A stretch of 64,000 nt of DNA from Neurospora tetrasperma FGSC 2508 (Eukaryota; Ascomycota; Sordariomycetes; Sordariales; Sordariaceae), in the NCBI RefSeq assembly GCF_000213175.1, contig NW_009799104.1:1443214-1507213 (forward strand), given 5' to 3'. Below, piece after piece: positions 23,994 to 34,183 of the stretch. The notes below the pieces were generated by a model, which had not been told where the DNA came from, searched no databases, and worked only from the letters and a program-made list of their open reading frames with translations. Positions within the stretch are counted from its first letter, which is position 1; every line of letters starts with the position of its first letter. The translations under genes and the position numbers were made by a program.

Positions 23994-25778
23994 ATGTCAA
24001 CCACCGACACAGAGGAATCGCAACTACAGTCAGCACAGCTGCTGGTAGACGCCATGTCCAACGACCGTCGTTTCGGCCTCATCCAGGATCCGGCACTAAT
24101 ATCAGAGGACGACGACATGCGCAATCCGTCATCACCGGAAACGATACCCTCCACCCAGGTCGCTGACACGCCAGATGAAGTCGATAACGGTCCTTCGGGG
24201 TTCAGGTTGCGGGTCAACGAAGAGGGTCCTGTCGATACTATCATTCCCTCGTCTGTGACCCCCCCGCCTTCTTCACAGATGCCCAACGCCGCCGGGACGG
24301 GGGCCGCCACCTCGTTAGCTTTTGCAAGCTCACAGCGTTCTGGGTATTTCTCCCCTCCCGCGACGACGGGTATGTTTGGAAGCAAGAGGGAAGCCAATAC
24401 TGCTCTGGAGTTCAATCCACCCGCGTCGCAAGAGATTGCCGACGCGTCTATTGACAAGCTTCGCAGCATGCTGCAGACGTGCATTGCGGAGAATGCCAAG
24501 CTGAAGATGGAGACGGCCCATCACAAATTGCAATACAACTTGCTTAGCCTCCAGGCCGACGAAGATATGAAGCGAGCGGCTGTCGAACACGAGATGACTC
24601 GCAGGGAGGTTGAAGCGCTTAGAGTGGCCGAACACACACGACAGGCACGACGCGACCTCGATGCTGCTTCGGAAACCCAGCAGACAAAGTTCATGCAACT
24701 AAAGGCCTTGTACGATCAAAGGGTGGAAGAGGTGGATTTCCTGAACCGAAAACTCAAGGCTGCTAGAAAAATCATACAGCAGAAGGAGGACGAGAACATC
24801 AGTCTCTGCGACGAACGGGAACTTCTTCTAAACCGAATTCGTGAAAATCGCGAACACTTCCAGATTCTATGCAGTCCCGGAGGCATGTTCCATGGCGCGA
24901 CAATAGGGAGGCAGACAGTTGCGGTTACCGCGCCTTCTCAACCCCAACACCACACTCCACCTCGGCCGACATCTCGAACCGTCTATCGGGAAGCTCAAGC
25001 TCGCGCCGACAAGGACCACAGCAAAGGCAACTTTACCATGCTCCTTCAAGCTATCGACCAGGAAAATACCAGTGCCCCGTCGACACCTCGGGGGTTGTCT
25101 CACAACGCTGCCAGGCATACGCGAAATGCTCAGTCCATGTCGTCGCTTCCCACCACGCCCACACAGCGCCTGCGTGGTGAGACAGGCGGACTTCTGCCAT
25201 CTGTCGATCTGGTGCCACAAACCGAGCCCCCGTACCGTCACAACCGATATGTGCCTGAGACACCTGTTCGATCTGCGACCCGAGACCGACGCAGGAGCCG
25301 GGAGAGCACAATCTCCGCCGAAGATAACGAGGAGCTCGCTCGCCAGGCTCTCCAGTCAGTAGCAGCCGCTTCTTTTGCCTCCCGTAGCTCGCAGCACCAG
25401 TTGGGTCCTATGCAACGAAACCCGACCAATGAGGAAGAAGAGGAAGCCTTTGAGAGCCAGGCCAGCCAAGCTGCGACGCAGATGCTTCGTCGTGACCCCC
25501 GAGAGAGCTTTGAGGTAGCTAGCTCGGTTGAGCACTCGCGGAACGGCACGCCAGCGCCAGCGGATAAGACTGCAAAGCTGCAGGCGAAGCTGTTCGGCGG
25601 GCTCAATAAGAGTGGGGTGTCGAGCGGCGAGAAGCGCAAGTTTGCCGGACACGGTGACCCAATAGAAGAGTTCTCACTGCGGGATAGGTTGAGCCCGACA
25701 AAGAAGCTGAGGACCGTTGGGGGGCTGCGCGATCCGAGCAAGGTTGGACTTGGGATCCAGTACAGCCAAGACGCATAG
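23994..25778 (+). CDS. coiled-coil protein with possible CDK sites, unrecognised, 594 aa
   Basis: A single uninterrupted frame starts at ATG 23994 in a good context (ACAATG); the frame is open further 5' but only from a non-ATG codon. Residues 1-150 are acidic, Ser/Thr/Pro-rich and disordered. Residues about 150-295 form a long coiled coil starting SIDKLRSMLQ and ending LLNRIRENREHF. The C-terminal half is disordered and basic, with many S/T-P motifs (STPRG, TPTQR, ETPVR) and a final conserved-looking block with KLQAKLFGGLNK, SLRDRLSPTKKLR and a short tail. SPTKK fits the full cyclin-dependent kinase consensus. The pattern suggests a nuclear or cell-cycle-regulated scaffold, but this is inference; I cannot assign a named family. 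Confidence 0.75.
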   Translation: MSTTDTEESQLQSAQLLVDAMSNDRRFGLIQDPALISEDDDMRNPSSPETIPSTQVADTPDEVDNGPSGFRLRVNEEGPVDTIIPSSVTPPPSSQMPNAAGTGAATSLAFASSQRSGYFSPPATTGMFGSKREANTALEFNPPASQEIADASIDKLRSMLQTCIAENAKLKMETAHHKLQYNLLSLQADEDMKRAAVEHEMTRREVEALRVAEHTRQARRDLDAASETQQTKFMQLKALYDQRVEEVDFLNRKLKAARKIIQQKEDENISLCDERELLLNRIRENREHFQILCSPGGMFHGATIGRQTVAVTAPSQPQHHTPPRPTSRTVYREAQARADKDHSKGNFTMLLQAIDQENTSAPSTPRGLSHNAARHTRNAQSMSSLPTTPTQRLRGETGGLLPSVDLVPQTEPPYRHNRYVPETPVRSATRDRRRSRESTISAEDNEELARQALQSVAAASFASRSSQHQLGPMQRNPTNEEEEEAFESQASQAATQMLRRDPRESFEVASSVEHSRNGTPAPADKTAKLQAKLFGGLNKSGVSSGEKRKFAGHGDPIEEFSLRDRLSPTKKLRTVGGLRDPSKVGLGIQYSQDA

Positions 25779-26922
25779 TGTCGAGATTGTTGGCTCGCTT
25801 GCATTACGCCTCAACACCAACGTTTAATATCTTATTTCTTTGCTTTCTGTCGTCCCAATCTTGGCTGATGTTGGATTATCGCTTTGGATTATGAAGAATG
25901 TCGGACCGGTCTGAGAGCATTGTTGGCCTGAACTCGTTATGTATGGTGTATTGCCTCACGGCAATCTTTGCAAAGGAATGATGCATTTGCCAGGTGGGAA
26001 GAAAAGGGACATGAGGACAGTCAACTTCGCCTCTCAACATGGTTTGAAGAACGGGCTGTTGGATACAGCGAACGAGAGCATATACTTCTGTACAGTCAGT
26101 CATTATTGGACGAGGGTGTATTGAGTTTTAAGTTCTCCTTCTCTGGGCTCACAAATCGTTGCTATTTGTTTGCTCCGTGTTGTTCTACCCCTGGTTTTTT
26201 GCTGACATCACTGCGTCTTGGCTTTACCAACGCTTTGTTCACTCTTATAAGGCTGATACGCAGACCCTTTCTGTCCGCTTCTTGGATCACTATTCTTTGC
26301 GATGTTGCTGTGTGGTAGATTCGTAGTGCACGGGAAACTTCAACAGGAGGCTAGAAGTGGGACTATAGATCTTCCCCCGGGCTCACTGCTGCCGAGTTAC
26401 ATTGCCGCCGCTGAACCCCCCAAGGTCCCCTTGACCCCGCTGCCGGGCGTGTCATCTCCACTGGAATTCCCCATTTTCCCCATGATTCCTCCATTCCCGA
26501 CCTTGGAACCCGGCGTGTAAGAGGGCCTCGAGGGTGACAACCTCTCCCACCGTGCTCCGTTCGGTTGTCCAACGCGACGGGCGGGCAACGGGTCGCTCTC
26601 CGATCTCGTCCTTGTTAATCCGGCGGTGTTCGGATGCTCGGTTCTTCCTTTCCTTTTATCCTAACAGTTTTCCCGTCTTTCTGTTGTTACTCATCTTCTC
26701 TTCTCTGCTTCGTGGTCTTTGCTCGCCAGTTTTTGTATTGTTTCGTGATACCCTCAGTTCTGTCTCATCTACCTATCTCCGGTAACTAGTGTAGCGTATT
26801 AGCTAGCCGTCTTCACCTTTAACAAAGCACGGCACACGAACAGCAACTGAAACGGGTTCGCCTTTTCAAGCAAATCACCAACGACAAGTTAACCAAACCC
26901 GCCAACCACCAAATCAATCACA
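25779..26922. other. intergenic; thiolase leader
   Basis: 3' UTR of the coiled-coil gene, then a pyrimidine-rich stretch (26.6-26.8 kb) and a CAAC-rich leader of the thiolase gene ending in CACAATG. No gene is seen. Confidence 0.6.
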
Positions 26923-28185
26923 ATGGGCGTCCTACCAAAAGGCCTCTCCTCCGTCCTAGCCAAAGCGCCCACTGACGTCGTCATCCTCTCCTCTCTCCGC
27001 ACCCCCATCACCCGCTCCTACAAGGGTCACCTCAAGGATGCCTACCCGGAAGAGCTCCTCTCCGTCGTCCTGCGCGCCACCCTCGACAAAGTTCCTGAGT
27101 TGAACCCGTCCAAAATCGAAGACGTCGCCGTCGGCGTCGTCCTCTCCGAGCTTGGCGGCTCCAAAGCCGCCCGCATGGCCCTGAACCACGTCGGCTTTGA
27201 TTCTTCGTCTACTTCCCTCTACACCGTCAACCGCGCCTGCTCCTCCTCGCTGCAAGCCATCGCCTCCATCGCGGCCTCGATCCGCACCGAGGCTATCGAT
27301 GTTGGCATTGGCGCCGGCATGGAGAGCATGACGCGCAACTACGGCTCGCGCGCGATCCCGACTTCGTACTGGCCTGCTCTCAAGGAGAGTCCCGTCAAGG
27401 ACGCGCGGGACTGCGTCATGCCCATGGGTTTGACTTCGGAAAACGTCGCGAGCCGGTATGGTGTCTCGCGCGAGGATCAGGATGCGTTTGCCGTCAAGTC
27501 GCACCAGTTGGCAGCGCAGGCGCGCGCTGAGGGCAGGTTCAAGGAGGAAATCGTTCCGGTGACGACGCAGTACCAGGAGGTGGATAAGGCCGGGAACAAG
27601 GTGGGCGAACCGCAAACTGTCACGGTGACGGAAGACGACGGCATCAGGCCGACGGCGTCGCTGGAGGGCATGGCGAAGCTGAAGCCTGCTTTCAAGCCGG
27701 ACGGCGCCAGCACGGCGGGTAATTCGAGCCAGGTCAGCGATGGTGCGGCGGCGACGCTGTTGATGAGGAGGAGCACGGCCACGGCGTTGGGATTGGGAGA
27801 CCGCATTATCGGCAAGTTTGTGGCTGCCAACACGGTGGGGTGTAAGCCGGATGAGATGGGCATTGGCCCCGCGGTGGCTATCCCGAAGCTGTTGGGCCAG
27901 CTGGGGTTGGAGAATAAGGATGTGGATAGGTGGGAGATCAACGAGGCTTTTGCCAGTCAGGCGATTTACTGCTTGAGGGAGCTGGGTCTTGAGGAGGCTT
28001 GGAAGGATGGTAAGGTTAACCCGGATGGTGGTGCGATTGCTTTGGGTCACCCCTTGGGTGCCACTGGTGCGAGAATGGTGAGCACCTTGTTGCATGGTCT
28101 CGGAAGGACGGGTGGTGAGGTTGGTGTGGTCAGCATGTGTGTTGGCACTGGCATGGGCATGGCTGGTGTCTTTGTTAGAGAGTAA
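26923..28185 (+). CDS. 3-ketoacyl-CoA thiolase
   Basis: Intronless, 420 aa, the normal length for degradative thiolases. The acylated active-site cysteine is Cys106 in NRACSSSLQ. The C-terminal catalytic pair is His376 in GGAIALGHPLGATGAR and Cys406 in SMCVGTGMG. The central NEAFA motif is also present. The enzyme cleaves 3-ketoacyl-CoA to acetyl-CoA and a shortened acyl-CoA in beta-oxidation. Sequence style (YKGHLKDAYPEELL, HVGFDSSSTSLYTVNRACSS) favours the peroxisomal 3-ketoacyl-CoA thiolase group over acetoacetyl-CoA thiolases. However, no clear PTS2 nonapeptide is visible in the first 30 residues, and the C-terminus FVRE is not a PTS1. Peroxisomal, mitochondrial or piggy-back import all remain possible. 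Codon use is strongly biased to C-ending codons at the 5' end, typical of a highly expressed gene. A 379-codon antisense open frame is a by-product of that bias. Confidence 0.93.
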   Translation: MGVLPKGLSSVLAKAPTDVVILSSLRTPITRSYKGHLKDAYPEELLSVVLRATLDKVPELNPSKIEDVAVGVVLSELGGSKAARMALNHVGFDSSSTSLYTVNRACSSSLQAIASIAASIRTEAIDVGIGAGMESMTRNYGSRAIPTSYWPALKESPVKDARDCVMPMGLTSENVASRYGVSREDQDAFAVKSHQLAAQARAEGRFKEEIVPVTTQYQEVDKAGNKVGEPQTVTVTEDDGIRPTASLEGMAKLKPAFKPDGASTAGNSSQVSDGAAATLLMRRSTATALGLGDRIIGKFVAANTVGCKPDEMGIGPAVAIPKLLGQLGLENKDVDRWEINEAFASQAIYCLRELGLEEAWKDGKVNPDGGAIALGHPLGATGARMVSTLLHGLGRTGGEVGVVSMCVGTGMGMAGVFVRE

Positions 28186-28770
28186 GTTTGGGATTGTGTA
28201 AAGCTTTTGTACATTTACTGGGACGCGATATCATGGATGATAAACGAAGTCTGAAACGCAACCAACTCTCATTTTATAAGCCGAGTTCGATCAGTGAATT
28301 CGTACTGCGAAGGCTTCGTTGCTTCTACCAAAGCGTCATACAACACCGAAATTTGATGTGAATCGCTTTTTAGCGGTAGAATTCAAATGATTTGATCTAT
28401 CTAGTTGCGTTTCTACGTCTGCTCTGGAACTTCGTGATTTAAAACCAGAGCACCATAGCCCAGAGTAGTGTTCCTTCCCCATCGTTACCATCCATTAAGT
28501 TGCTACTCTACCACTCCCAGTGTGGTTTTCTTTGCATTTCCTAAGCAAACCCGTTGCCCAGATCGCATAGGTTAGAGATTCAACCAGCCTCATTTGTTAC
28601 CCTTTAGACTCTGGTTGCTGAAGCTTGGCTTCAACGACCACCATAAGTATACTGTTCGAAAGAATGCACCCAGATGCCTTCAACCACAGTTACACCTACT
28701 GTCCAAATATGGTCTTCAACCCCAGCATACCAGCAAGTCGTCCACTCAGGTGTGAACTCGAGGCTTCTGG
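28186..28770. other. 3' region between convergent genes
   Basis: 3' UTRs of the thiolase and of the GTPase gene. No gene is seen. Confidence 0.6.
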
Positions 28771-31700
28771 TCAATCCGAGTCAACAATTTCCTCCTTGAT
28801 CTTCGTGCTATCCTCCACTAAACCAGAATTGAGATGAAGTTCAATAATCGAATCAAACGAATCCTCCGCCATTGTATCGTCTCCGTCATTCACCAAAGCT
28901 CCCAAGCTGAAAATTGTTGGGATCTCGCTCTCCTTCACACAACCCGTCTTCGCACCCTCATCCTGATCCAGTTCCTCCACATCGTGCATGAGAACATCAC
29001 CCGGGCTCATGTCCCACGCAAAATACCATCGATTGAGCATCGGCCTGATTTTCTCTTGCAAGCCAATCTTCTGTTTCCTCAACTCCTCCGAGACGCCGGC
29101 TTCGTTGATTTCGCTGCCGTCGCCCTCCAAGCCTTCCATGCTATCATCAACCTGCTCCTTCTCATACTCGACGATATTGTCCATGATAAGACTGACCTCA
29201 GCCTTTAACTTCGCCAATCCTATCATCCAAATCGTTTCCAGTCGCTTCGGAAATTTGTTAACCTCCTCGGCCACTACCTTCTTCAACTTGGCCACCGCAT
29301 CCTTGTACGTCTTGTTGTCTTTATGAGTAGAGAACGCTCTCAATATCTTATGCCGCTTTTCCATGGTCCCTTTTCCCTTGAGCTTCGGGTCTGAGGCTCT
29401 CTTGAACGTCGTCTTCCATTTGGCCTTGATATCAACCGCTAGCTCCTTGTGCACATCATCAGCATTGATAGCGACGTCGTGGAGTGCTTGAGCAACTTGA
29501 TCTTTAACCTGCTCCTTGATGATTTTCAGGCTGGGGACCTTGGACGCTAGGTAATCCTTCTGCCTAGGGAATTGCTTCTTGAGAACGGTGAGGATAGTGT
29601 TAATGCGGTGGTCCCATCTGGCGTCAAGTTCGACAAGCGCGGAGCCTTCGAGAAGAGGAAGTTGTTCATGGAGAGAATGTACCCATTGGGAGCAAATCTG
29701 ATTCTTGAAAAGGTGGGAGAGCCCTTCCATCCAGTCGAACGTCTTTTTCTGGCCCCCAGCGCGGCTGCAAAAGACGCCGCCGCCAGCTTTGATAATGGCA
29801 AGAAATGTGCCGTAGTGGAGTTTCTTATGCGGGTTCTCGCCTTCAGGGTCTTTGTAAACCCAATTTTTCACATGGTCGACACATTGCTTGATGCAAGTGT
29901 CCATTGCTTCGTTGGTGTCTTTGAGGGGGTTGCAGTCAGAAACTTGTTTGGAAAGTTTCTTCTTGTAAGCTCCGAGTTTCTATGCGTCGTACAGAACGAG
30001 TTTGTGTCAGTACGTTTAGTCATGATGGGGATTGTAGGTACAGCTTAAAAGGACACTGTAATTCGTTGACTCACCTTCTCCAGCAGCCTGTACTCTCCGT
30101 CTAGATACTCTTCCCGCAACTCATCCGGCGTCATGTGCAGTTTGATTCTCTCGCATTCCTTATCAGACCATGTCTGTAGGTTATAGTAGAGGCCAATAAG
30201 TCTGTGGAGGAGCGCCTTCATATGGCGCTCCCTCTGTGGAATCGTGGCCTCGTACAACCAGCCTTTAAGAGCTGGAATGCCTGTGTAGGCTTCCTCAGGA
30301 AAACCCATAATGGGGTCTTCGGAGATTGCATCGGGGTCATCCTCGATTTTCCTCTGCAACGGCCAGTACGCCCTGACGCTGACGGGAAATATCTTCGGCG
30401 GACAGAAGGGTGCTTGCGCACCAGGACAGCTCTTCATAAAAATAGCATGTCGATCTTTGAGATAACGGTTGATCTCGATTGCTAAGAGGGCGCTTCGAGA
30501 TTGGACTGCCGTGAAAACCTGTCCCCAGTGTGCCCTCTTTTTCTCGCATTTGAGCTCTCTCTGGCGCTTCAGATGACATTTTCTTTTGTCGTACAGCTTT
30601 CTCAACTCCTCGAGCCTATTCCTTTTTTCCTCTACGCTGACCTTCGTGTTCGGTTTCACGGAACCGAGAACTTTGTTGATCTGAGGCCGAAGTTGTTTCA
30701 GGGCGGTGTCTTCAGCATTGAACTTCTTTCTCAGGTCTCTGACCATTTTAATATCCTTCTGCCTTTTCTCGTTTCGTGCTGTAGTCTCCCAGTCAACACC
30801 ATCGTCGGCCTTAGAAAGCACGATGCAGTAACCATGGTCGTCGAGCTTTCCACTCATTCGCATGTTTATCTCCTGGTTCTCTGTCATCAGGTTAACCGCT
30901 GTCTTTTCACCGGCTGCTCGGACAGAAGGTGTGACGACAATGGACACTGTCAATTTGTTGTAAAACTTCCTGGCGACGGCCGCTCGGGTCTCCACGATTT
31001 CACCAAGGCCTGGCAAATCGACTAAGACGATTCCTCCACGGAGGACTTCCGACTTGACATAAACTTTGACGTGGTCAATCAAAGGCCAGACGGCCATTTC
31101 ACGGGTCTCAGCGCCCGCTCTCCCCGTAATCTCCGTCGTCGTCGCATCTAGGTACGGCTTCACCGCTGGTGCAAAAGTCTCAAGATCCGCAGCATTGATT
31201 GTTTTTGTTGTGCTGAGCAGCTTCACTGCTGGATCAGTCTTGGCCAGAAGATCCTGCGTGGACTTGCTCTCCAGTTCGATCCGAGTGTAACCCCAAACAG
31301 GTCCGATCTTTTCGGCAGTGGCATTGATTCTTTCGGTAATCTCCCCAATGTCACTGTCGTCAGAGCCGTCTCTGTCATCGTCATCTTCTTCATATTCTCC
31401 CCTGCCATTCAACAGCTGGTCCCGCAACTTGATGTCTTGGAAAAATTGGTTCAGCTCATGTTTGACATCCAAGAGCTTGCGAAATGTAATTTCCGCACGA
31501 AAGGCCTTCTTCGGATCGTCGGAATAGTTATAGGCAACCTGACAAATTGCAGCTGTGGCAACGAGAGCGTCGTTGGGCGGTAGGAGGTCCTTGTATCCGA
31601 GGAGTGCATTTAGCAAAGATGTCTTTCCCGCTCCAGTCTTTCCCTGTACGCCAACGAGGATCTCAAATTGCTTGTGTCCGTCGTTAATTTCGTCTTGCAT

Positions 31701-31986
31701 TGGTCAGCATTGCCCGCATAGAATCAACGTTTAGGTACTACAGGCACTCACCTGCGTCCTTAAGCCACTGCTTGAGATTCGCTCTCCCGAGTGCCTCCGC
31801 ATCAGTGCCGTCTTCATCAACATCATCCGTCCCTGGAACTGCCTGGTCAATAAGCTTGGCAATCTCAGAGGAGTACTTGAGGCCAGCGTCAAGGCAGTCC
31901 TCAAGCATCCGCATGCGAGTTGGCAGCGGGAGAACATCGAGGGCGTCGATGCTCCGAATCGGGTCAACCGTATCGGCCAATGACAT
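28771..31986 (-). CDS. dynamin-like large GTPase, SLIP-GC-like, 1020 aa
   Basis: Three exons: 31752-31986, 30075-31693 and 28771-29979, with introns of 58 and 95 bp (GTGAGT donors). The start is the first ATG of the frame, at 31986 (AAAATGTC). Walker A/G1 is G96-K-T-G-A-G-K-T103. G3 is D304-L-P-G307 in VLVDLPGLGE. G4 is S-K-A-D at 372-375, where the usual N/T is replaced by S. An acidic insert (EYEEDDDDRDGSDDSD) lies in the G domain. The rest is long, charged and helical, like the stalk of dynamin-superfamily proteins, but no PH domain or membrane segment is visible. The arrangement resembles vertebrate nuclear GTPase SLIP-GC and its many uncharacterised fungal relatives. Probable activity is GTP hydrolysis with self-assembly. 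Cellular role and location are unknown. Confidence 0.85.
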
Positions 31987-33819
31987 TTTGAGGCTGCCCA
32001 CCTTGAACGCTCGTTGGCTTTGTTGAAAATGAGTGATAGGTGAGGTTGTTTCAGATGATGAGGAAGTAAGAGGATCGGTGTAATATTGACGAATTCACCA
32101 AACGGTAAGTTTGGGCAGCTCAAGTTGAGAGAACTAATACGACTGAAAGATGAGAAATATCTACCCGGCCAATACTGTGTTTGAGAAGGGAATGAAGGGC
32201 GACAACGAAGATAATTCTGAGATGTCAAGATTTATATATTGTGGTGTTGAAGAAAGCTGAGAAGTTGGGCTGTGCAGGTGGAGATGTAGAAGGAAGATCT
32301 GGAGAAGAAATCGGGAAGAGAAGACGTCAATATATAGATCGTGAGAGGGCGAGGGGAAGAGAAAGAGAACAGGGAAGAGGAAGAGCAAAGAGAAGATATA
32401 TTCCGTGAGAGGATAGAGGAGAAAAAGAAGGATCGAGAAAGGACAACAAGAGAGATCAAAACATAGCCCGCAAGAGCATAGAGGAGGAGCTCGGTAGATA
32501 CAAGTTGGTGGTTGGGATGCCCAGGGTGCTAAAGTTTGATGTCGAGGTCAGGCGGAAGGACTTGAGACAGGATGGAAGATGGAATGAGAGGAAATGTGAT
32601 GTTTGATGGCGTCTGATATAGCTTGCACATACCCCATGAAGGAAATATGCGCGAGTTGACACCGTACCAGACCAGACAGAAGTGAAGTGGCGTTGTTGAA
32701 ATCAACTGCTTCCTTTATGTCTGGGTGATTCATCGGAACGAGATACCATAGTTTTTCAGTGCATACCGAAGTCACTTGTAGGGTCGGCTCCATGACGGGA
32801 TTCGCAAGGGTCGAGACACACACACACAAATATTCCCGCCGTACTATGGGATTGACGATAGCTTCAAGCCGCGCCACAGAGATCGTGGAGTAATGACCAT
32901 CGCGAGAGAGCCGTCTCAGGCTGGTGGCAGACTTGCAAGAGGGAAACCGGATGAAAGATGGAGCGTTTACGTTGCAAAGAAGCTAAGATAGAATGGCACC
33001 GTCAGAGACGAACAGAGGTAGTTGAATTTTCAGATGGAATATACCGGCCGTCTCACCTAGTGTCCATCGGCATCTCTCCGTCGACATCGAGCTTACGGTG
33101 ACATATCCTTGATAGATTGATGACACTGCACATCTGGTGGAAAACGACTGCGTGGAGAATTTCTTTTGGCAGACAAGTGATGATCGGTTGATTGAGAGAG
33201 AAATCTTGACGAGTGTCGTGTGCTCCAAGAGCTTTCATGCCCTTCCCCATCAACCATGCATCGCGCCTTCCCGCTGCTAAAACACAAACCGTAGCACAAA
33301 GCACTAGGCAAATATTCAAATGTTAAAATAATGTTACGATTCCCATACCATTACGTACAGGATAAAATACACAAATTCCAACGATGCATCGCAATGCTGC
33401 CCAAAACCTCACAAATTGCGTCGTAATTGACTTGCTGATAAAAAAAAAAAAACCAAACGGGCTGAAACCGACCGACCGCACACCTCCGACCGCCGCCTGG
33501 TATCCCGTAAAGCAATGCATGTTGTGTGAAAGCCAAAAAATCAATAGAAAACCCCTCTCAAGTAGTTGAAGTGAAGTTCGTTCTGCCCGGGTATCAAATT
33601 CAAGTTGTGTCGTCAAATATAGTCGTACAGTCCCGTTATAAAAAGAGGACGAAATGGATGCCGTTAGGGCATGATGGCTGAGTGGAGGTTGTAGCGAGTA
33701 GCTGAGTAATCGCAAGTAGAGACAGTGATGTATGTAGGTTCATGTCGATGGGATGTATCGATGTTTGTCTCTTGGATCGGCCCAGTGAAGGTGCTCGAAA
33801 GGGGTGGATGCGATGGAGC
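31987..33819. other. intergenic; leader of the GTPase gene and 3' region of the microprotein gene
   Basis: No protein gene is supported. The left part contains a long purine-rich tract on the + strand. Open frames at 32.5-33.7 kb on both strands lack protein character. Confidence 0.55.
32280..32462 (+). repeat. purine-rich (GA-rich) tract
   Basis: Mostly G and A on the + strand (AGAAAGAGAACAGGGAAGAGG-like sequence), so a C/T-rich stretch on the coding strand of the GTPase gene about 300-480 bp upstream of its ATG. Such tracts are common in fungal promoters. Confidence 0.75.
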
Positions 33820-33948
33820 TTAGACGCAGGAGGAGCACTGGTGGTGGGCGCAGTGGCAGCAGGAGTTGCTGATGACGAGCATGGTCTTGCACTGGCAGCA
33901 GCGAGGGGCCATGGAGGGAACGAGGACGACGGGGGTCTTGACTTCCAT
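33820..33948 (-). CDS. 42-residue Cys/His-rich microprotein
   Basis: The ATG at 33948 lies two bases into an exon that follows a clear intron (33951-34014; donor GTAAGTCAAC, acceptor TTTCTGTAG). The intron is therefore in the 5' UTR, and start choice is fixed by the splice. The product has eight cysteines. C17-x2-C20 is followed by C30-x2-C33-x-H35-x2-C38-x2-C41, with two extra cysteines at 18 and 31. This spacing suggests one or two zinc sites in a treble-clef or knuckle-like fold. I recall small proteins with a similar C-terminal C-x2-C-x-H-x2-C-x2-C signature widely in Pezizomycotina, mostly uncharacterised. No signal peptide is seen, so a cytosolic or nuclear place is likelier than secretion. 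A TATATAT lies about 230 bp upstream. Function is unknown. Confidence 0.7.
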   Translation of the reverse strand: MEVKTPVVLVPSMAPRCCQCKTMLVISNSCCHCAHHQCSSCV

Positions 33949-34176
33949 TTCTACAGAAAGCATATGTAAGCGGTTGTTCCTGACTGGGGTCATGTACTCC
34001 ATGAGTTGACTTACTGAGTGAGTGAGGAGGGCAGTAGATTTGAATTGTGGTTAAAGTGTTGTTGTGGGTTGGTAGTACCAAGCAGCTGGATTGCAATTTG
34101 GAATTTTTTTGATGATGGAGAGAAGAGGGTGCTCAAGAACAAAGACGTTCAACACAATGGAGGTGGTGGGAGAGGG

Positions 34177-34183
34177 ATATATA
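34177..34183 (-). promoter_or_regulatory. TATA box of the microprotein gene
   Basis: TATATAT on the minus strand lies 229 bp upstream of the ATG. After removing the 64-bp leader intron it leaves room for a short 5' UTR. Confidence 0.6.

Noticed and set aside
26956-28095. 379-codon open frame antisense to the thiolase
   Set aside because: It mirrors a strongly codon-biased gene; the translation is Arg/His-rich with no family features.
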